A stretch of DNA of 64,000 bases from contig JAQUYL010000014.1 of the NCBI GenBank assembly GCA_028691845.1, forward strand, positions 25,227 to 89,226. Direction: 5' to 3'. The stretch is from Opitutaceae bacterium (lineage in GTDB: Bacteria > Verrucomicrobiota > Verrucomicrobiia > Opitutales > Opitutaceae). A program made the translations under genes and the position numbers. The notes under the pieces are model-generated. The model saw only the letters and a program-made list of their open reading frames with translations, did not search any database and was not told where the DNA came from. Positions 53,118 to 61,606 of the stretch are shown here, one piece after another. Each line of letters begins with the position of its first letter. The stretch's first letter is position 1.

Positions 53118-53331
53118 TCCGGGCAAGCCACCGCCGGACTGACGGTAGAGGAGCCGGTGGTGCATGTGGTTGAAATCCCGCCGCGAACCGTACGCTTGAT
53201 CAGACACGCCCGGCATGGGCGGATCCGGCTGGCGACCGGAGGCTCGCGTTTTGCGATTGAGGATGCGGCCCGGCCTCCCGACCATGCTTCACCATGGTGT
53301 CTTGCCTCCGATTGATCTTCCCCGCCATTTC

Positions 53332-54534
53332 ATGACCACATCTCCTCCTGAACAGTTTCTTACCTTGCTGGGGGAAAGTGCGCATGCCGGCACGCTGGTG
53401 AAGTTTACCTTTGGCAAGCCCCGCTCGCCGGACAAGACGCTGCTCCTCCTGCTCGGCCGGCCAATCATACTGCGCGGTCAGCCCCGGCTTTCGCTCGTGT
53501 GGCGCCACGAACAGCGCGACATTATCAAGAATTATCCCTTCGCCGAAGCCGTCGCCCTGCTGGCGCCGCTGCTGGGCACTGATTTCTACAGCGCCCACCT
53601 TTTTACCGCGAACGGCCGTGTGACACAGCTTGAGTTCAACAAGAAGGGCATGCCGCGCCTTACCTTTGGCCGGGCGGGCAAGGTGGCTGCACCTCCGCCA
53701 GGGCACAATCGAACCAGGACTCGGGTGCTGCCTGCCGAGAGTCAGCGCTGGCTCGTGCAACTGGGAGTCACCACTCCAACCGGAGCTGTCCGTGAGGGCA
53801 TGGCGGACAAACATCGTCAGATACACAAATTCGTTGAATTGCTCAGCCACCTCGTCGCCGGATCCGGCCTGCCGGCTGATCGCCCCCTCGCAATCGCCGA
53901 CATGGGCTGCGGCAAAGGCTATCTCACTTTCGCCGTTTATGACTACTTCAACCGGGTCCTCATGCGGCCGGTCCAGGTTCGTGGCATCGAGACGCGGGCC
54001 GATCTCGTCAAACTCTGCAACCGGGTGGCCCATGACACCGGATGCGAGGGACTCGTGTTTGTTGAGGGCTCCATCGCCCAAACCAGCTTCGACCAGCTGG
54101 ACCTTTTGATCGCCCTCCATGCCTGCGATACCGCCACCGATGACGCGATCGCCAAAGGCATTGCCGCCCGCGCGGGGCTGATCGTCGTCGCCCCATGCTG
54201 CCAAAAGGAGTTGCGACCGCAACTACGGCCCGCCCCCGTGCTGATCCCGGCCCTCCGGCACGGCATCTTTCAGGAGCGACAGGCCGAATTTGCCACCGAT
54301 GCACTGCGCGCCCTCTTGCTCGAATGGGCGGGCTACGAAACCAAGGTTTCCGAATTTATCTCCACTGAGCACACGGCGAAAAATCTCATGATTACCGCAG
54401 TTAAGCGCCCGCATCCGGCGGATCAGGCCGCCATCGCCAATCGGATCCGCCATTTCGCCGCCTTTTACGGCATCCAGTCCCACGCCCTCGCACGCCACCT
54501 TGGCTTCGCGCTGGACGCCACTCCCGCCCCCTAG
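53332..54534 (+). CDS. SAM-dependent methyltransferase (methyltransferase-32 type)
   Basis: I place the start at ATG 53332 (MTTSPPEQFLTLLGES), giving 400 residues; upstream starts are possible. The SAM-binding motif IADMGCGKGYLTFAVYDYF lies near residue 188, followed by VRGIETRADLV and the acceptor motif LHACDTATDDAI. The KHRQIHKFVELL stretch before motif I is typical of this cytosolic class, which includes proteins annotated as acting on RNA. The substrate is not known. It is followed after 27 bases by the Rsm22-like gene, also a methyltransferase. Confidence 0.85.
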   Translation: MTTSPPEQFLTLLGESAHAGTLVKFTFGKPRSPDKTLLLLLGRPIILRGQPRLSLVWRHEQRDIIKNYPFAEAVALLAPLLGTDFYSAHLFTANGRVTQLEFNKKGMPRLTFGRAGKVAAPPPGHNRTRTRVLPAESQRWLVQLGVTTPTGAVREGMADKHRQIHKFVELLSHLVAGSGLPADRPLAIADMGCGKGYLTFAVYDYFNRVLMRPVQVRGIETRADLVKLCNRVAHDTGCEGLVFVEGSIAQTSFDQLDLLIALHACDTATDDAIAKGIAARAGLIVVAPCCQKELRPQLRPAPVLIPALRHGIFQERQAEFATDALRALLLEWAGYETKVSEFISTEHTAKNLMITAVKRPHPADQAAIANRIRHFAAFYGIQSHALARHLGFALDATPAP

Positions 54535-54561
54535 GGTGCCATTCCTTCCACATCCTCGCCG

Positions 54562-55554
54562 ATGAACTGGGACAAGGTCGACTGGGAAGCACTCGAACGG
54601 CTGCGCGAAAATTTTCTCTCGGAGTCCGCGACGCCTGGCCCCTACTGGCACTCGCTCACTGATCTCGAATGCTATGATTTCACCTTCGGCCAGCGCATCG
54701 GCTGGAAATGGGACGCCGTCCTGTGTGAACTCCGTCAGCGGCATTGGAATCCGCCGGCAGGTGTTCTGCTGGACTGGGGCTGCGGCAGCGGCATCGCCGG
54801 CCGGCGCGTGGCGGATTTCTATGGTGCGGACAAATTCGAACGCCTGCTCGTCTGGGACCATTCGTCGCTGGCCTGCGACTATGCCGCACATCATGCCCGG
54901 CTCGCCTTTCCTGGACTCGCCGTCGACCAGGCCAGTTATCGCTTTCTCCAGGAGAACTCCCCCATAGGCCTTCTGCTAATCAGTCATGTCTTAAATGAGC
55001 TCACCGCATGCGCCCGCGCTGAGCTGGAAACGCTCGCCGCCCGCGCCCAATCCATTATTTGGGTCGAGCCCGGCACCCACGTCGCGAGCCGAACGCTCGT
55101 CGGTTGGCGCGAAAAATTGATCGACCGCTTCAGTCTTATCGCCCCTTGCACTCACCAGGCGGCTTGCGGCCTGCTGACTCCTGCCAACGAGCGGCATTGG
55201 TGCCACCACTTCGCCAATCCGCCACCGGGGATCTTTTCCGACTCCCACTGGGTGAAATTCGGCCAGCGCATGGGGATCGATTTGCGCAGCCTGCCCTATA
55301 GTTTTCTCGCCCTCGACCGGCAAGCCGGGGTGAAAACAGCCCCCGGGGCATCCCGCATCCTCGGCGAGCCACGCTTCTACAAGGGCTTCGTGCGAATCTT
55401 CAACTGCGACGCGGATGGCATCAGTGAGCTCACCATGCAGAAGCGCACCGATCCGGACCTGTTCAAGTCACTCAAACGCGCCCGCGGTCCACTGCTCTAT
55501 CATTGGCAACGTGAGGGCAATCGCATCACGGCCATCGAACGCCCCACCTACTAG
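54562..55554 (+). CDS. Rsm22-like methyltransferase-fold protein
   Basis: A 330-residue protein of the Rsm22 family, linked in mitochondria to small-ribosomal-subunit assembly. The SAM motif is LLDWGCGSGIAGRRV near residue 69, and the family segment is APCTHQAACGLLTPANERHWC, followed by HHFANPP, which resembles the Cys-rich metal-binding motif of the family (three Cys/His positions visible). The end (RGPLLYHWQREGNRI) is also typical. It may modify or check the ribosomal small subunit, which would fit the neighbouring methyltransferase. Confidence 0.85.
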   Translation: MNWDKVDWEALERLRENFLSESATPGPYWHSLTDLECYDFTFGQRIGWKWDAVLCELRQRHWNPPAGVLLDWGCGSGIAGRRVADFYGADKFERLLVWDHSSLACDYAAHHARLAFPGLAVDQASYRFLQENSPIGLLLISHVLNELTACARAELETLAARAQSIIWVEPGTHVASRTLVGWREKLIDRFSLIAPCTHQAACGLLTPANERHWCHHFANPPPGIFSDSHWVKFGQRMGIDLRSLPYSFLALDRQAGVKTAPGASRILGEPRFYKGFVRIFNCDADGISELTMQKRTDPDLFKSLKRARGPLLYHWQREGNRITAIERPTY

Positions 55555-55760
55555 GCTTCTTTCATCCTCTCCCAAAAAATGCGCCCGCTTGGAGCTGCTG
55601 GCACTGATTCCGGGCTTGCTCGCGGCCGCCCTGCCAGTCCGACAACACTTCCCAATTCCGGGATTTTACAGTCCCGCGCTTGAGCTGCAATGTTTAGAGC
55701 GGGCATTTCACTGCTCTCGTTTCCTGTTCATGTGCTGCTGTTTGGAACTTTTCCGTTATC

Positions 55761-55776
55761 TGGCACAGGGGTTGCA
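55761..55776 (+). promoter_or_regulatory. Sigma-54 (-24/-12) promoter before the tolC-like gene
   Basis: TGGCACA-GGGG-TTGCA, 11 of 12 consensus positions with a perfect -12 element. Transcription would start near 55787, 15 bases before the ATG at 55802. It is 21 kb from the NtrC-type regulator but of the same type as the three sites in the efflux locus. The rest of 55555-55760 shows no gene. Confidence 0.75.
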
Positions 55777-55801
55777 AACAAACAGGACAACCTCACCGCA
55801 C

Positions 55802-57361
55802 ATGCGCACCCTTTGGCATCTTTATGCATCATTATTGTCCTTTCTGACCTTGTTCGCCGGCCTGCCACAAGCGCCGGCCGCAGAAACTGCGCCTCCGGCT
55901 TCCCCGCCCGCTCCGGCAGCATCGTTAGAACCGTCCGGTCCGATGCTTAAGCTTACCCTCGACCAAGCGATCCAGCACGCGCTGGCGAAAAACTATTCGA
56001 TCAAGGTCCAGTCCTACGCCGTGCCGATCGCCCAAGCCAACCTGCTCGGCGAAATCGGAAAATTCGATCCCGCGCTCACGGCCAGTTACATCGCCGGCCG
56101 CAACGAGGCGCCGCAGTTGCTCGATCCCACCACGGGGCTGCGGCCATCGGCCCTGCTGACCCGGACGGAGGACTACGAATTCGGCCTCGGCGGTCTCCTG
56201 CCGTGGGGCATGAATTACAAACTGGGTGCCTCCGCGGCCAACGACCGCGGCACGTTCAATCTGTTTGCAAACCAGTATAGCACGTTTGCGGGTGTAACCG
56301 CCACCCAGCCGTTGCTGCGCGATTTCGGCTTTGGCCCCACCCTGGCGTCAATCCGCATCGCGCAGGCGAATCGAGCCATCTCCGAATGGCAGTTCAAACA
56401 GATTCTGATCGAGACGATCACAGGTGTCACGGTGGCGTATAATGAGCTGAACTTCAGCCTGGCCTGTCTGCGCAGCGCCCTGCGCTCCCGTGAACTGGCT
56501 CACCAGCTGCTCACCGAGAACGAAAGGCGTTATCAGGTCGGCAGCATGTCCGAATTCGATGTCACGTCGGCCCGGTCCCGCCTGGCCAGCCGGGAGGAAG
56601 CCATCCTCATCGCCGCCCGGCAGGTAAAGAATGCCGAGAATTTTCTTAAGCAGTTCATCATTGATGACCGCACTCCCTCACTGCTCTCCGTGACACTGGA
56701 CATTGCCCCGCCCCCGCCGGCGCCGATCGTGGTCGTCGATCCGGCGGCCGACTTCCGCGTCGCGCTCAAACAGCGGCCCGACTATCAGCACGCGCTCCTG
56801 GCCGTGAAGCGCGGCGACCTCACCTATCGCCTGCGGCGCAATCAGCTCCTTCCTCGGGTCGATCTGGTTGGCAGCTATGGCTACAATGGATTCGACGGCG
56901 ATTTCCGGGTCGCCCGCCATCAAGTCCGCCACCAGGACTATCGCACGTATAGCGCCGGAGTGGCCGTTTCCGTGCCACTCAGTTTCACGGCCGAACGGGC
57001 CCGCTATCGCGCCGCCAAGTTCGGGCTGCGCCAGGCTGAGGCAGATCTGCAACGGCTGGAGCAGGAGATTGTCGTCCGGGTGGGCAACGCCGCCGGGCAG
57101 ATCGAGACGACCCAAAATCGCGTGACCGCGGCACGCCGGGCCCGCGAGCTCGCCCAAGCCACCCTCGATGCCGAGGTCAAGCGGCTGCGCGCGGGCACCA
57201 GCTCCACGTTTTTTGTGCTCCAGCAACAGGAAATTCTTTCGGGGCAGGAGGTGCTGGAGCTTCGCGCCGAGGCCGACTATCAGGAGGCACTCGCCGATTA
57301 CGACCGGCAAATCGGCGTCACGCTGGACAAGCTGCATGTCCAGATCGAATCCCCGAGATAG
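55802..57361 (+). CDS. TolC-family outer-membrane efflux channel
   Basis: I place the start at ATG 55802 (MRTLWHLYASLLSFLTLF), giving 519 residues with a signal peptide ending near APAAE and a Pro/Ala-rich linker. Two outer-membrane-efflux repeats follow. The first runs about 55-280 (LTLDQAIQHALAKNYSIKV; coiled-coil ANLLGEIGKFDPALTASY), the second about 310-515 (RPDYQHALLAVKRGDLTYRL; DLVGSYGYNGFDGDF). Its own sigma-54 promoter and the absence of a local pump suggest it serves the MacAB-like exporter at 27229-34892. Confidence 0.93.
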   Translation: MRTLWHLYASLLSFLTLFAGLPQAPAAETAPPASPPAPAASLEPSGPMLKLTLDQAIQHALAKNYSIKVQSYAVPIAQANLLGEIGKFDPALTASYIAGRNEAPQLLDPTTGLRPSALLTRTEDYEFGLGGLLPWGMNYKLGASAANDRGTFNLFANQYSTFAGVTATQPLLRDFGFGPTLASIRIAQANRAISEWQFKQILIETITGVTVAYNELNFSLACLRSALRSRELAHQLLTENERRYQVGSMSEFDVTSARSRLASREEAILIAARQVKNAENFLKQFIIDDRTPSLLSVTLDIAPPPPAPIVVVDPAADFRVALKQRPDYQHALLAVKRGDLTYRLRRNQLLPRVDLVGSYGYNGFDGDFRVARHQVRHQDYRTYSAGVAVSVPLSFTAERARYRAAKFGLRQAEADLQRLEQEIVVRVGNAAGQIETTQNRVTAARRARELAQATLDAEVKRLRAGTSSTFFVLQQQEILSGQEVLELRAEADYQEALADYDRQIGVTLDKLHVQIESPR

Positions 57362-57444
57362 CGACCCGCCTGAAGGGGTCACTCGACCCCGACTGCCGGC
57401 GGATGGCGCCGCCTGGGAGGGAAATACGCCGCAGCGAGGCAGCG

Positions 57445-58236
57445 CTATTTCTTCGCCGCCTCCTCAATATTCCTTTTGATGAAGGGGGAAAAGAGATCGA
57501 TCGGGAGGGGCAGGAAAGTGGTCGTGTTGTGCTCGCTGGAAATCTCCCGCATCGTCTGCAGGAAACGCAACTGGAGTGCGATGGGCTGGGTGTCCATCAT
57601 CGCCGCAGCCTGGACCATCTTCTCCGCGGCCTGGAACTCTCCCTCGGCATTGACGATCTTGGCGCGGCGCTCACGCTCCGCCTCCGCCTGCTTGGCCATC
57701 GCACGCTTCATGCTGTCGGGCAGCGCCACGTCCTTCACTTCGACCGCTGTGACCTTCACGCCCCAGGGTTCGGTCTGCCGATCGATAATCTCCTGCAATT
57801 TCTGGTTGATCAGATCACGCTGCGATAGCAGGTCGTCGAGCGGCGCTTGACCGAGCACGCTGCGCAGGGTGGTCTGGGCGATCATCGAGGTCGCCTTGAG
57901 AAAGTTCTCCACCTTGATGACGGCGGCCTCGGGATCTACCACGCGGAAATAGACCACCGCATCGACGGTCACCGGCACATTGTCGCGCGTCATCACCTCT
58001 TGATTGGGCACGTCGATGGTCACAACCCGGAGATCCATCTTGACCATGCGATCGACAAAGGGGATCAGGAAAACCAAACCGGGCCCCTTGGCGCGCAGCA
58101 GTTTGCCCAGCCGGAACACCACGCCGCGTTCATATTCACGCAGGATGCGAATCGCACTCGGCAGCACCAGTGAACCAAGCACGAACAGGGGAATAATCCA
58201 CGCCATCAGGTTCATGAGTTTTTCCATTCGATCCAT
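57445..58236 (-). CDS. Slipin (SPFH/stomatin-type membrane protein)
   Basis: A 263-residue SPFH protein. One hydrophobic N-terminal helix ([19 protein letters not shown]) leads into the SPFH domain ([55 protein letters not shown]) and a charged coiled coil ([15 protein letters not shown]). It is the usual second gene of the NfeD-slipin pair, 9 bases after nfeD. Such pairs are thought to organise membrane microdomains. Confidence 0.94.
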   Translation of the reverse strand: MDRMEKLMNLMAWIIPLFVLGSLVLPSAIRILREYERGVVFRLGKLLRAKGPGLVFLIPFVDRMVKMDLRVVTIDVPNQEVMTRDNVPVTVDAVVYFRVVDPEAAVIKVENFLKATSMIAQTTLRSVLGQAPLDDLLSQRDLINQKLQEIIDRQTEPWGVKVTAVEVKDVALPDSMKRAMAKQAEAERERRAKIVNAEGEFQAAEKMVQAAAMMDTQPIALQLRFLQTMREISSEHNTTTFLPLPIDLFSPFIKRNIEEAAKK

Positions 58237-58245
58237 GACAGCCTC

Positions 58246-59448
58246 CTAGGATTTGGGTTTTACCTTCAAGGTCAGTCCCTGAACTTCGACTATCTCCACG
58301 GTCTGGCCGGCCCGGATGGGAGTGTCGCTGCGGGCGCTCCAATCCTCCCCCTCCACCCGCACCCAGCCGTCCTGCGCATCGATGGACGTGAGCGCCGGCA
58401 CCGTTTTGCCCCGCATGGTTTCGCGGCCGGCCTTTACCGGCAGCAGTTGCGCCCGCAATCCAGCACCGACAACCAGGGTGAAAAAGGCCGCCGTGATGAT
58501 GGTGGCCGGGATGATCATTCCGAGCGAGAGCCGGAAGCCGGGCACGGTTTTGTCAAACAGGAACAGCGAGCCGACGAAAAAAGCCACGATGCCCCCGACC
58601 GTCAGCACGCCGTGCGTGGGTGCAAATACATCGATCACAAACAGCGCCACGGCCAGGGCGATCAGGGCCAGTCCGGCGATGCTTAGAGGCAAAACCGCCG
58701 CCATGTAGAGGGCGAGAATGAGGGCGATGGACCCCGCCACGCCGGGCAGGATCACCCCGGGGTTGCTGAGTTCGCCGATGATGCCGTAGACCGCGATCAA
58801 CATCAGGATGAACATCACCTCGGGCCGCCAGAGGGTCTGGAAAATTTTCTCCCGGAGAAGCATGGGGACGGGCACGACCTCGGCACCGGCCGTCGCCAGG
58901 CGGCGGCTGCCGACCTCGCGCTGGTCTAGTTGCTTCAGGAGGTCGGGCACGTCCGCCGCGATGATTTCGATCACCTTAAGTTCTAGCGCCTTTTCCGCGG
59001 TGATGCTGGCGCTTTCCCGCACGGCGGATATGGCCCACTCGACATTGCGATGGCGCTTGGTGGCGATGGCCTCGATGTAGCTGGTGGCAAAGTTCTCCAG
59101 TTTCTTCGACATCACTTCGTCCGGTTTTTCCTCGCCCATGCCGCCTCCGAGCGAGACCGGATGAGCAGCGCCGATGCTGGTGTTGGGCGCCATGGCCGCC
59201 ACGTCCGCCGCCATGGTGATGAAGCAGCCGGCGCTGCCGGCGTTTGCCCCGGGAGGCGCCACATAAACAACCACAGGGACGGGCGAGGCGTAGAAAGCCT
59301 GCACAATCTCCTTCGTGGAATCCAGCAATCCCCCCGGCGTGTCGAGCTGGATGACAAGGCATTGGAGACGACTGGACTCGGCGGCCTTCGTGGCCCGGGT
59401 GATGTAATCAGCCGTGGCTGGTCCGATGGCGCCGTTAATTTGAATCAA
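58246..59448 (-). CDS. NfeD-type membrane serine protease, no visible signal peptide
   Basis: A 400-residue NfeD1b-class protein. The ClpP-like domain includes IQINGAIGPATADYI, DTPGGLLDST, the presumed nucleophile in GANAGSAG, and IGAAHPVSLGG. Five or so transmembrane helices (about 215-330) and a C-terminal OB-fold (GKTVPALTSIDAQDGWVRVEGE) follow. The family normally begins with a signal peptide before IQINGAIGP. Here the frame opens only at TTG 59448, with an in-frame stop at 59464-59466; in another frame ADKTLALA precedes and runs into a stop. A 5' truncation or frameshift is likely. Confidence 0.88.
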   Translation of the reverse strand: MIQINGAIGPATADYITRATKAAESSRLQCLVIQLDTPGGLLDSTKEIVQAFYASPVPVVVYVAPPGANAGSAGCFITMAADVAAMAPNTSIGAAHPVSLGGGMGEEKPDEVMSKKLENFATSYIEAIATKRHRNVEWAISAVRESASITAEKALELKVIEIIAADVPDLLKQLDQREVGSRRLATAGAEVVPVPMLLREKIFQTLWRPEVMFILMLIAVYGIIGELSNPGVILPGVAGSIALILALYMAAVLPLSIAGLALIALAVALFVIDVFAPTHGVLTVGGIVAFFVGSLFLFDKTVPGFRLSLGMIIPATIITAAFFTLVVGAGLRAQLLPVKAGRETMRGKTVPALTSIDAQDGWVRVEGEDWSARSDTPIRAGQTVEIVEVQGLTLKVKPKS

Positions 59449-59646
59449 GCCAATGCCAGCGTCTTATCTGCATCGCAAGGCGCATTATGCGAAACCGGTG
59501 ATCAAATGCAAACCGGAAGGGGCCAGGGTCTCAGACTGCATGAACGCGCATAGCGGCCCGGTCCCGATCTTGCCGCGCGATTCTTGGCCCGCGCATATAA
59601 TCGCCGCGTCAGGAAAACAGTGGCGCGTGGATCCGCGCGCTCCGCC

Positions 59647-60315
59647 TTACGGCATCGTTCGCACCTTGATGTAACGAAAGGTGATTCCCTGCCCCTCCAA
59701 CACGATCCGTCCCTGTGGCAACAGGCCGTAATCGTGTGAATTTCGGAAGGCACTCGAGGCTTTCGCCCGCCGCCATTCGCTGTCATCCAGCATATAATCG
59801 AGTACCTTCTCACCATTGATCCAGTGCTCCACGTGGTTGCCAAATACGACCAGCTTCGCGCGATACCAATCGCCGGCACGCACTCCCCTCACCAGCTGTC
59901 GCGCCATCAATCCTCCATTGCCGCCCGTCTGCCCGTCGCGCGTGGCGAGCTCCATGACCGGTCCGGTGTCTCCTGGTGTCGCTCCGTCCTCGGATACGTG
60001 AAAATATACCGATCCAATTCCTCCTTCTCCAACCATCCACTCAAATTCCAGCTCGAAATCCTTGAAATCCTCCTCAGTCACCAGGGCCTTTCCTCCGCGG
60101 CCGGACAACAGTCCGCCCGACATCTGCCACTCCGGGGGGATTTTGCCTGTCCGGTAGCCGCGCCAGGCATCGAGCGACTCGCCGTCAAACAGCAGCCTCC
60201 ATCCCTGAACACGCTGTAAGGAGGTCAGTCGCACCGCGTCCGTTGCGCGCGTCACGGTCGAAAGAGCCGGGCCGGCAAACACCGCCACAATGGCGACTGC
60301 CATCCGTATTCTCAT
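59647..60315 (-). CDS. Exported DUF1080 / 3-keto-disaccharide hydrolase-type domain protein
   Basis: 222 residues with a short signal peptide (AVAIVAVFAGPALST). The DUF1080 domain is plain: WRLLFDGESLDAWRGY, LSGRGGKALVTEEDFKDFEL, the EFEW strand, VEHWINGEKVLDY and GRIVLEGQGITFRYIKVR. The fold is a concanavalin-like sandwich; some relatives hydrolyse 3-keto-glycosides, but most are uncharacterised. No sugar-oxidising partner is nearby. It is divergent from the metallo-hydrolase gene. Confidence 0.92.
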   Translation of the reverse strand: MRIRMAVAIVAVFAGPALSTVTRATDAVRLTSLQRVQGWRLLFDGESLDAWRGYRTGKIPPEWQMSGGLLSGRGGKALVTEEDFKDFELEFEWMVGEGGIGSVYFHVSEDGATPGDTGPVMELATRDGQTGGNGGLMARQLVRGVRAGDWYRAKLVVFGNHVEHWINGEKVLDYMLDDSEWRRAKASSAFRNSHDYGLLPQGRIVLEGQGITFRYIKVRTMP

Positions 60316-60426
60316 GGATTAAGCATGTCGCAATCCCTGGGAGGGTCAACTCCCACCTGCGCCTGATCCCGGTCTTCTCCGAATGCGGCTTGAACATCTC
60401 CCGCGCGCACGCAATGAACAGCTTGC

Positions 60427-61251
60427 ATGCCGAAGATTCCTATCGAAGACAATTTTACCGACGTCCTCGGCAAAGCCCAGCGTGGTCTGCATCTCTCCGA
60501 CCACAGCCTCGCCGCGCAGGCCGGCGTTACCCTCGCCGCGCTGGCAAATGTGCAATCCGGCCGCGTCGACGAGGCAACGCTTCGCTCCCTGGCACGGCCG
60601 TTGCATCTTGGCGCTGATGCGCTCGTTGCCCTCGCTCGACGGCAATGGTATCCACCCCAACCGTCATTCCCCCGGGGCTTTGCCATGTTCAACACGGCGT
60701 ACGCGGAGATGACGGTCAACAGCTTTCTCGTCTGGGACTCCCGGTCGCGACTTGCCGCCGCGTTCGACACCGGTGCCACCGCCTCCTCCATGCTCGACAC
60801 CATTCAGGCGGAGCACCTCACGGTCCGCTACATTTTCCTGACCCACACGCACGAGGATCATACCGCCGACCTCGACCGGCTGGCCCGTGAAACCGGAGCC
60901 GAGGTCTGGGCTTCCGAACGTGAGCCGGCAGCGCATCCGGGCGCCAGGACCTTCCCGGAGGGCGCTTACTTTCATCTTGGCGCCATTGCCATCAAGACCC
61001 TCCTCACTTGGGGTCATTCACCCGGCCTGACTACTTATTATATCACCGGCCTTAACTGGCCCGTTGCCATCGTCGGCGATTCCCTTTTTGCCTCATCCAT
61101 GGGCGGCAGCCGGGAACATTATCGCGAGCAGCACCGGAATAACGTCAAAAAGATCCTGTCGCTTCCTGCCGACACCGTCATCTGCGCGGGTCACGGTCCG
61201 CTGACGACAGTTGCCCAGGAAAAGCTCCATAACCCTTTCTTTGCGTCCTGA
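60427..61251 (+). CDS. HTH-metallo-beta-lactamase-fold fusion protein
   Basis: 274 residues. Residues about 8-75 look like an XRE-type HTH (LGKAQRGLHLSDHSLAAQAG, LAALANVQSGRVDEATLRSL). Residues 85-274 are a metallo-beta-lactamase fold hydrolase with FLTHTHEDHTADLDRL (HxHxDH), the GHSPGLTTYYI His, the Asp in VGDSLFASS and GHGPLTTV. All metal ligands are present. The joining of a DNA-binding-type domain to a glyoxalase II-like hydrolase is unusual. No signal peptide is seen. Confidence 0.85.
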   Translation: MPKIPIEDNFTDVLGKAQRGLHLSDHSLAAQAGVTLAALANVQSGRVDEATLRSLARPLHLGADALVALARRQWYPPQPSFPRGFAMFNTAYAEMTVNSFLVWDSRSRLAAAFDTGATASSMLDTIQAEHLTVRYIFLTHTHEDHTADLDRLARETGAEVWASEREPAAHPGARTFPEGAYFHLGAIAIKTLLTWGHSPGLTTYYITGLNWPVAIVGDSLFASSMGGSREHYREQHRNNVKKILSLPADTVICAGHGPLTTVAQEKLHNPFFAS

Positions 61252-61606
61252 GCGCCGGCCTTGTCCTCCCTGACGGGCTCGTGCTGCCCTTTCGCAGCCG
61301 CGGCAATCCCGGCGATTGCCCTTCTGATCAACCCTCTCGCCGATCTTGCGGGCCGAGGGCAACACAACGCCACCGTCCGCCGGAAAACCTGGTGTCAGTA
61401 TGGACTGAATCAGCTGTGCGCTGGCATGCCCCTATGGCGGCGTCTTTGCCATCGGGAACCGGATGCCGCTGCTTACGCTGGCCGGCATAGTGGATCGACG
61501 CCTCCATCCATTTCGCCTTTCGTTGATCCACCGTCCTACCCGGCGCCCATTCCTCTCCCCCGCGGGAAAAACTGGAAATTTATCCGGCAATCGACAGAGT
61601 GCGGCC
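61252..61606. other. Gene-free stretch before the second M3 peptidase
   Basis: About 355 bases. Open frames exist on both strands but read as low-complexity Arg/Pro/Ala-rich sequence without start signals or family resemblance. I see no terminator, promoter or repeat here that I can defend. Confidence 0.4.

Noticed and set aside
53157..53315. Plus-strand 52-codon frame from GTG 53157 (VVHVVEIPPRTVRLIRHA)
   Set aside because: Some coding character, but no start signal or family, and it overlaps the most likely leader of the methyltransferase.
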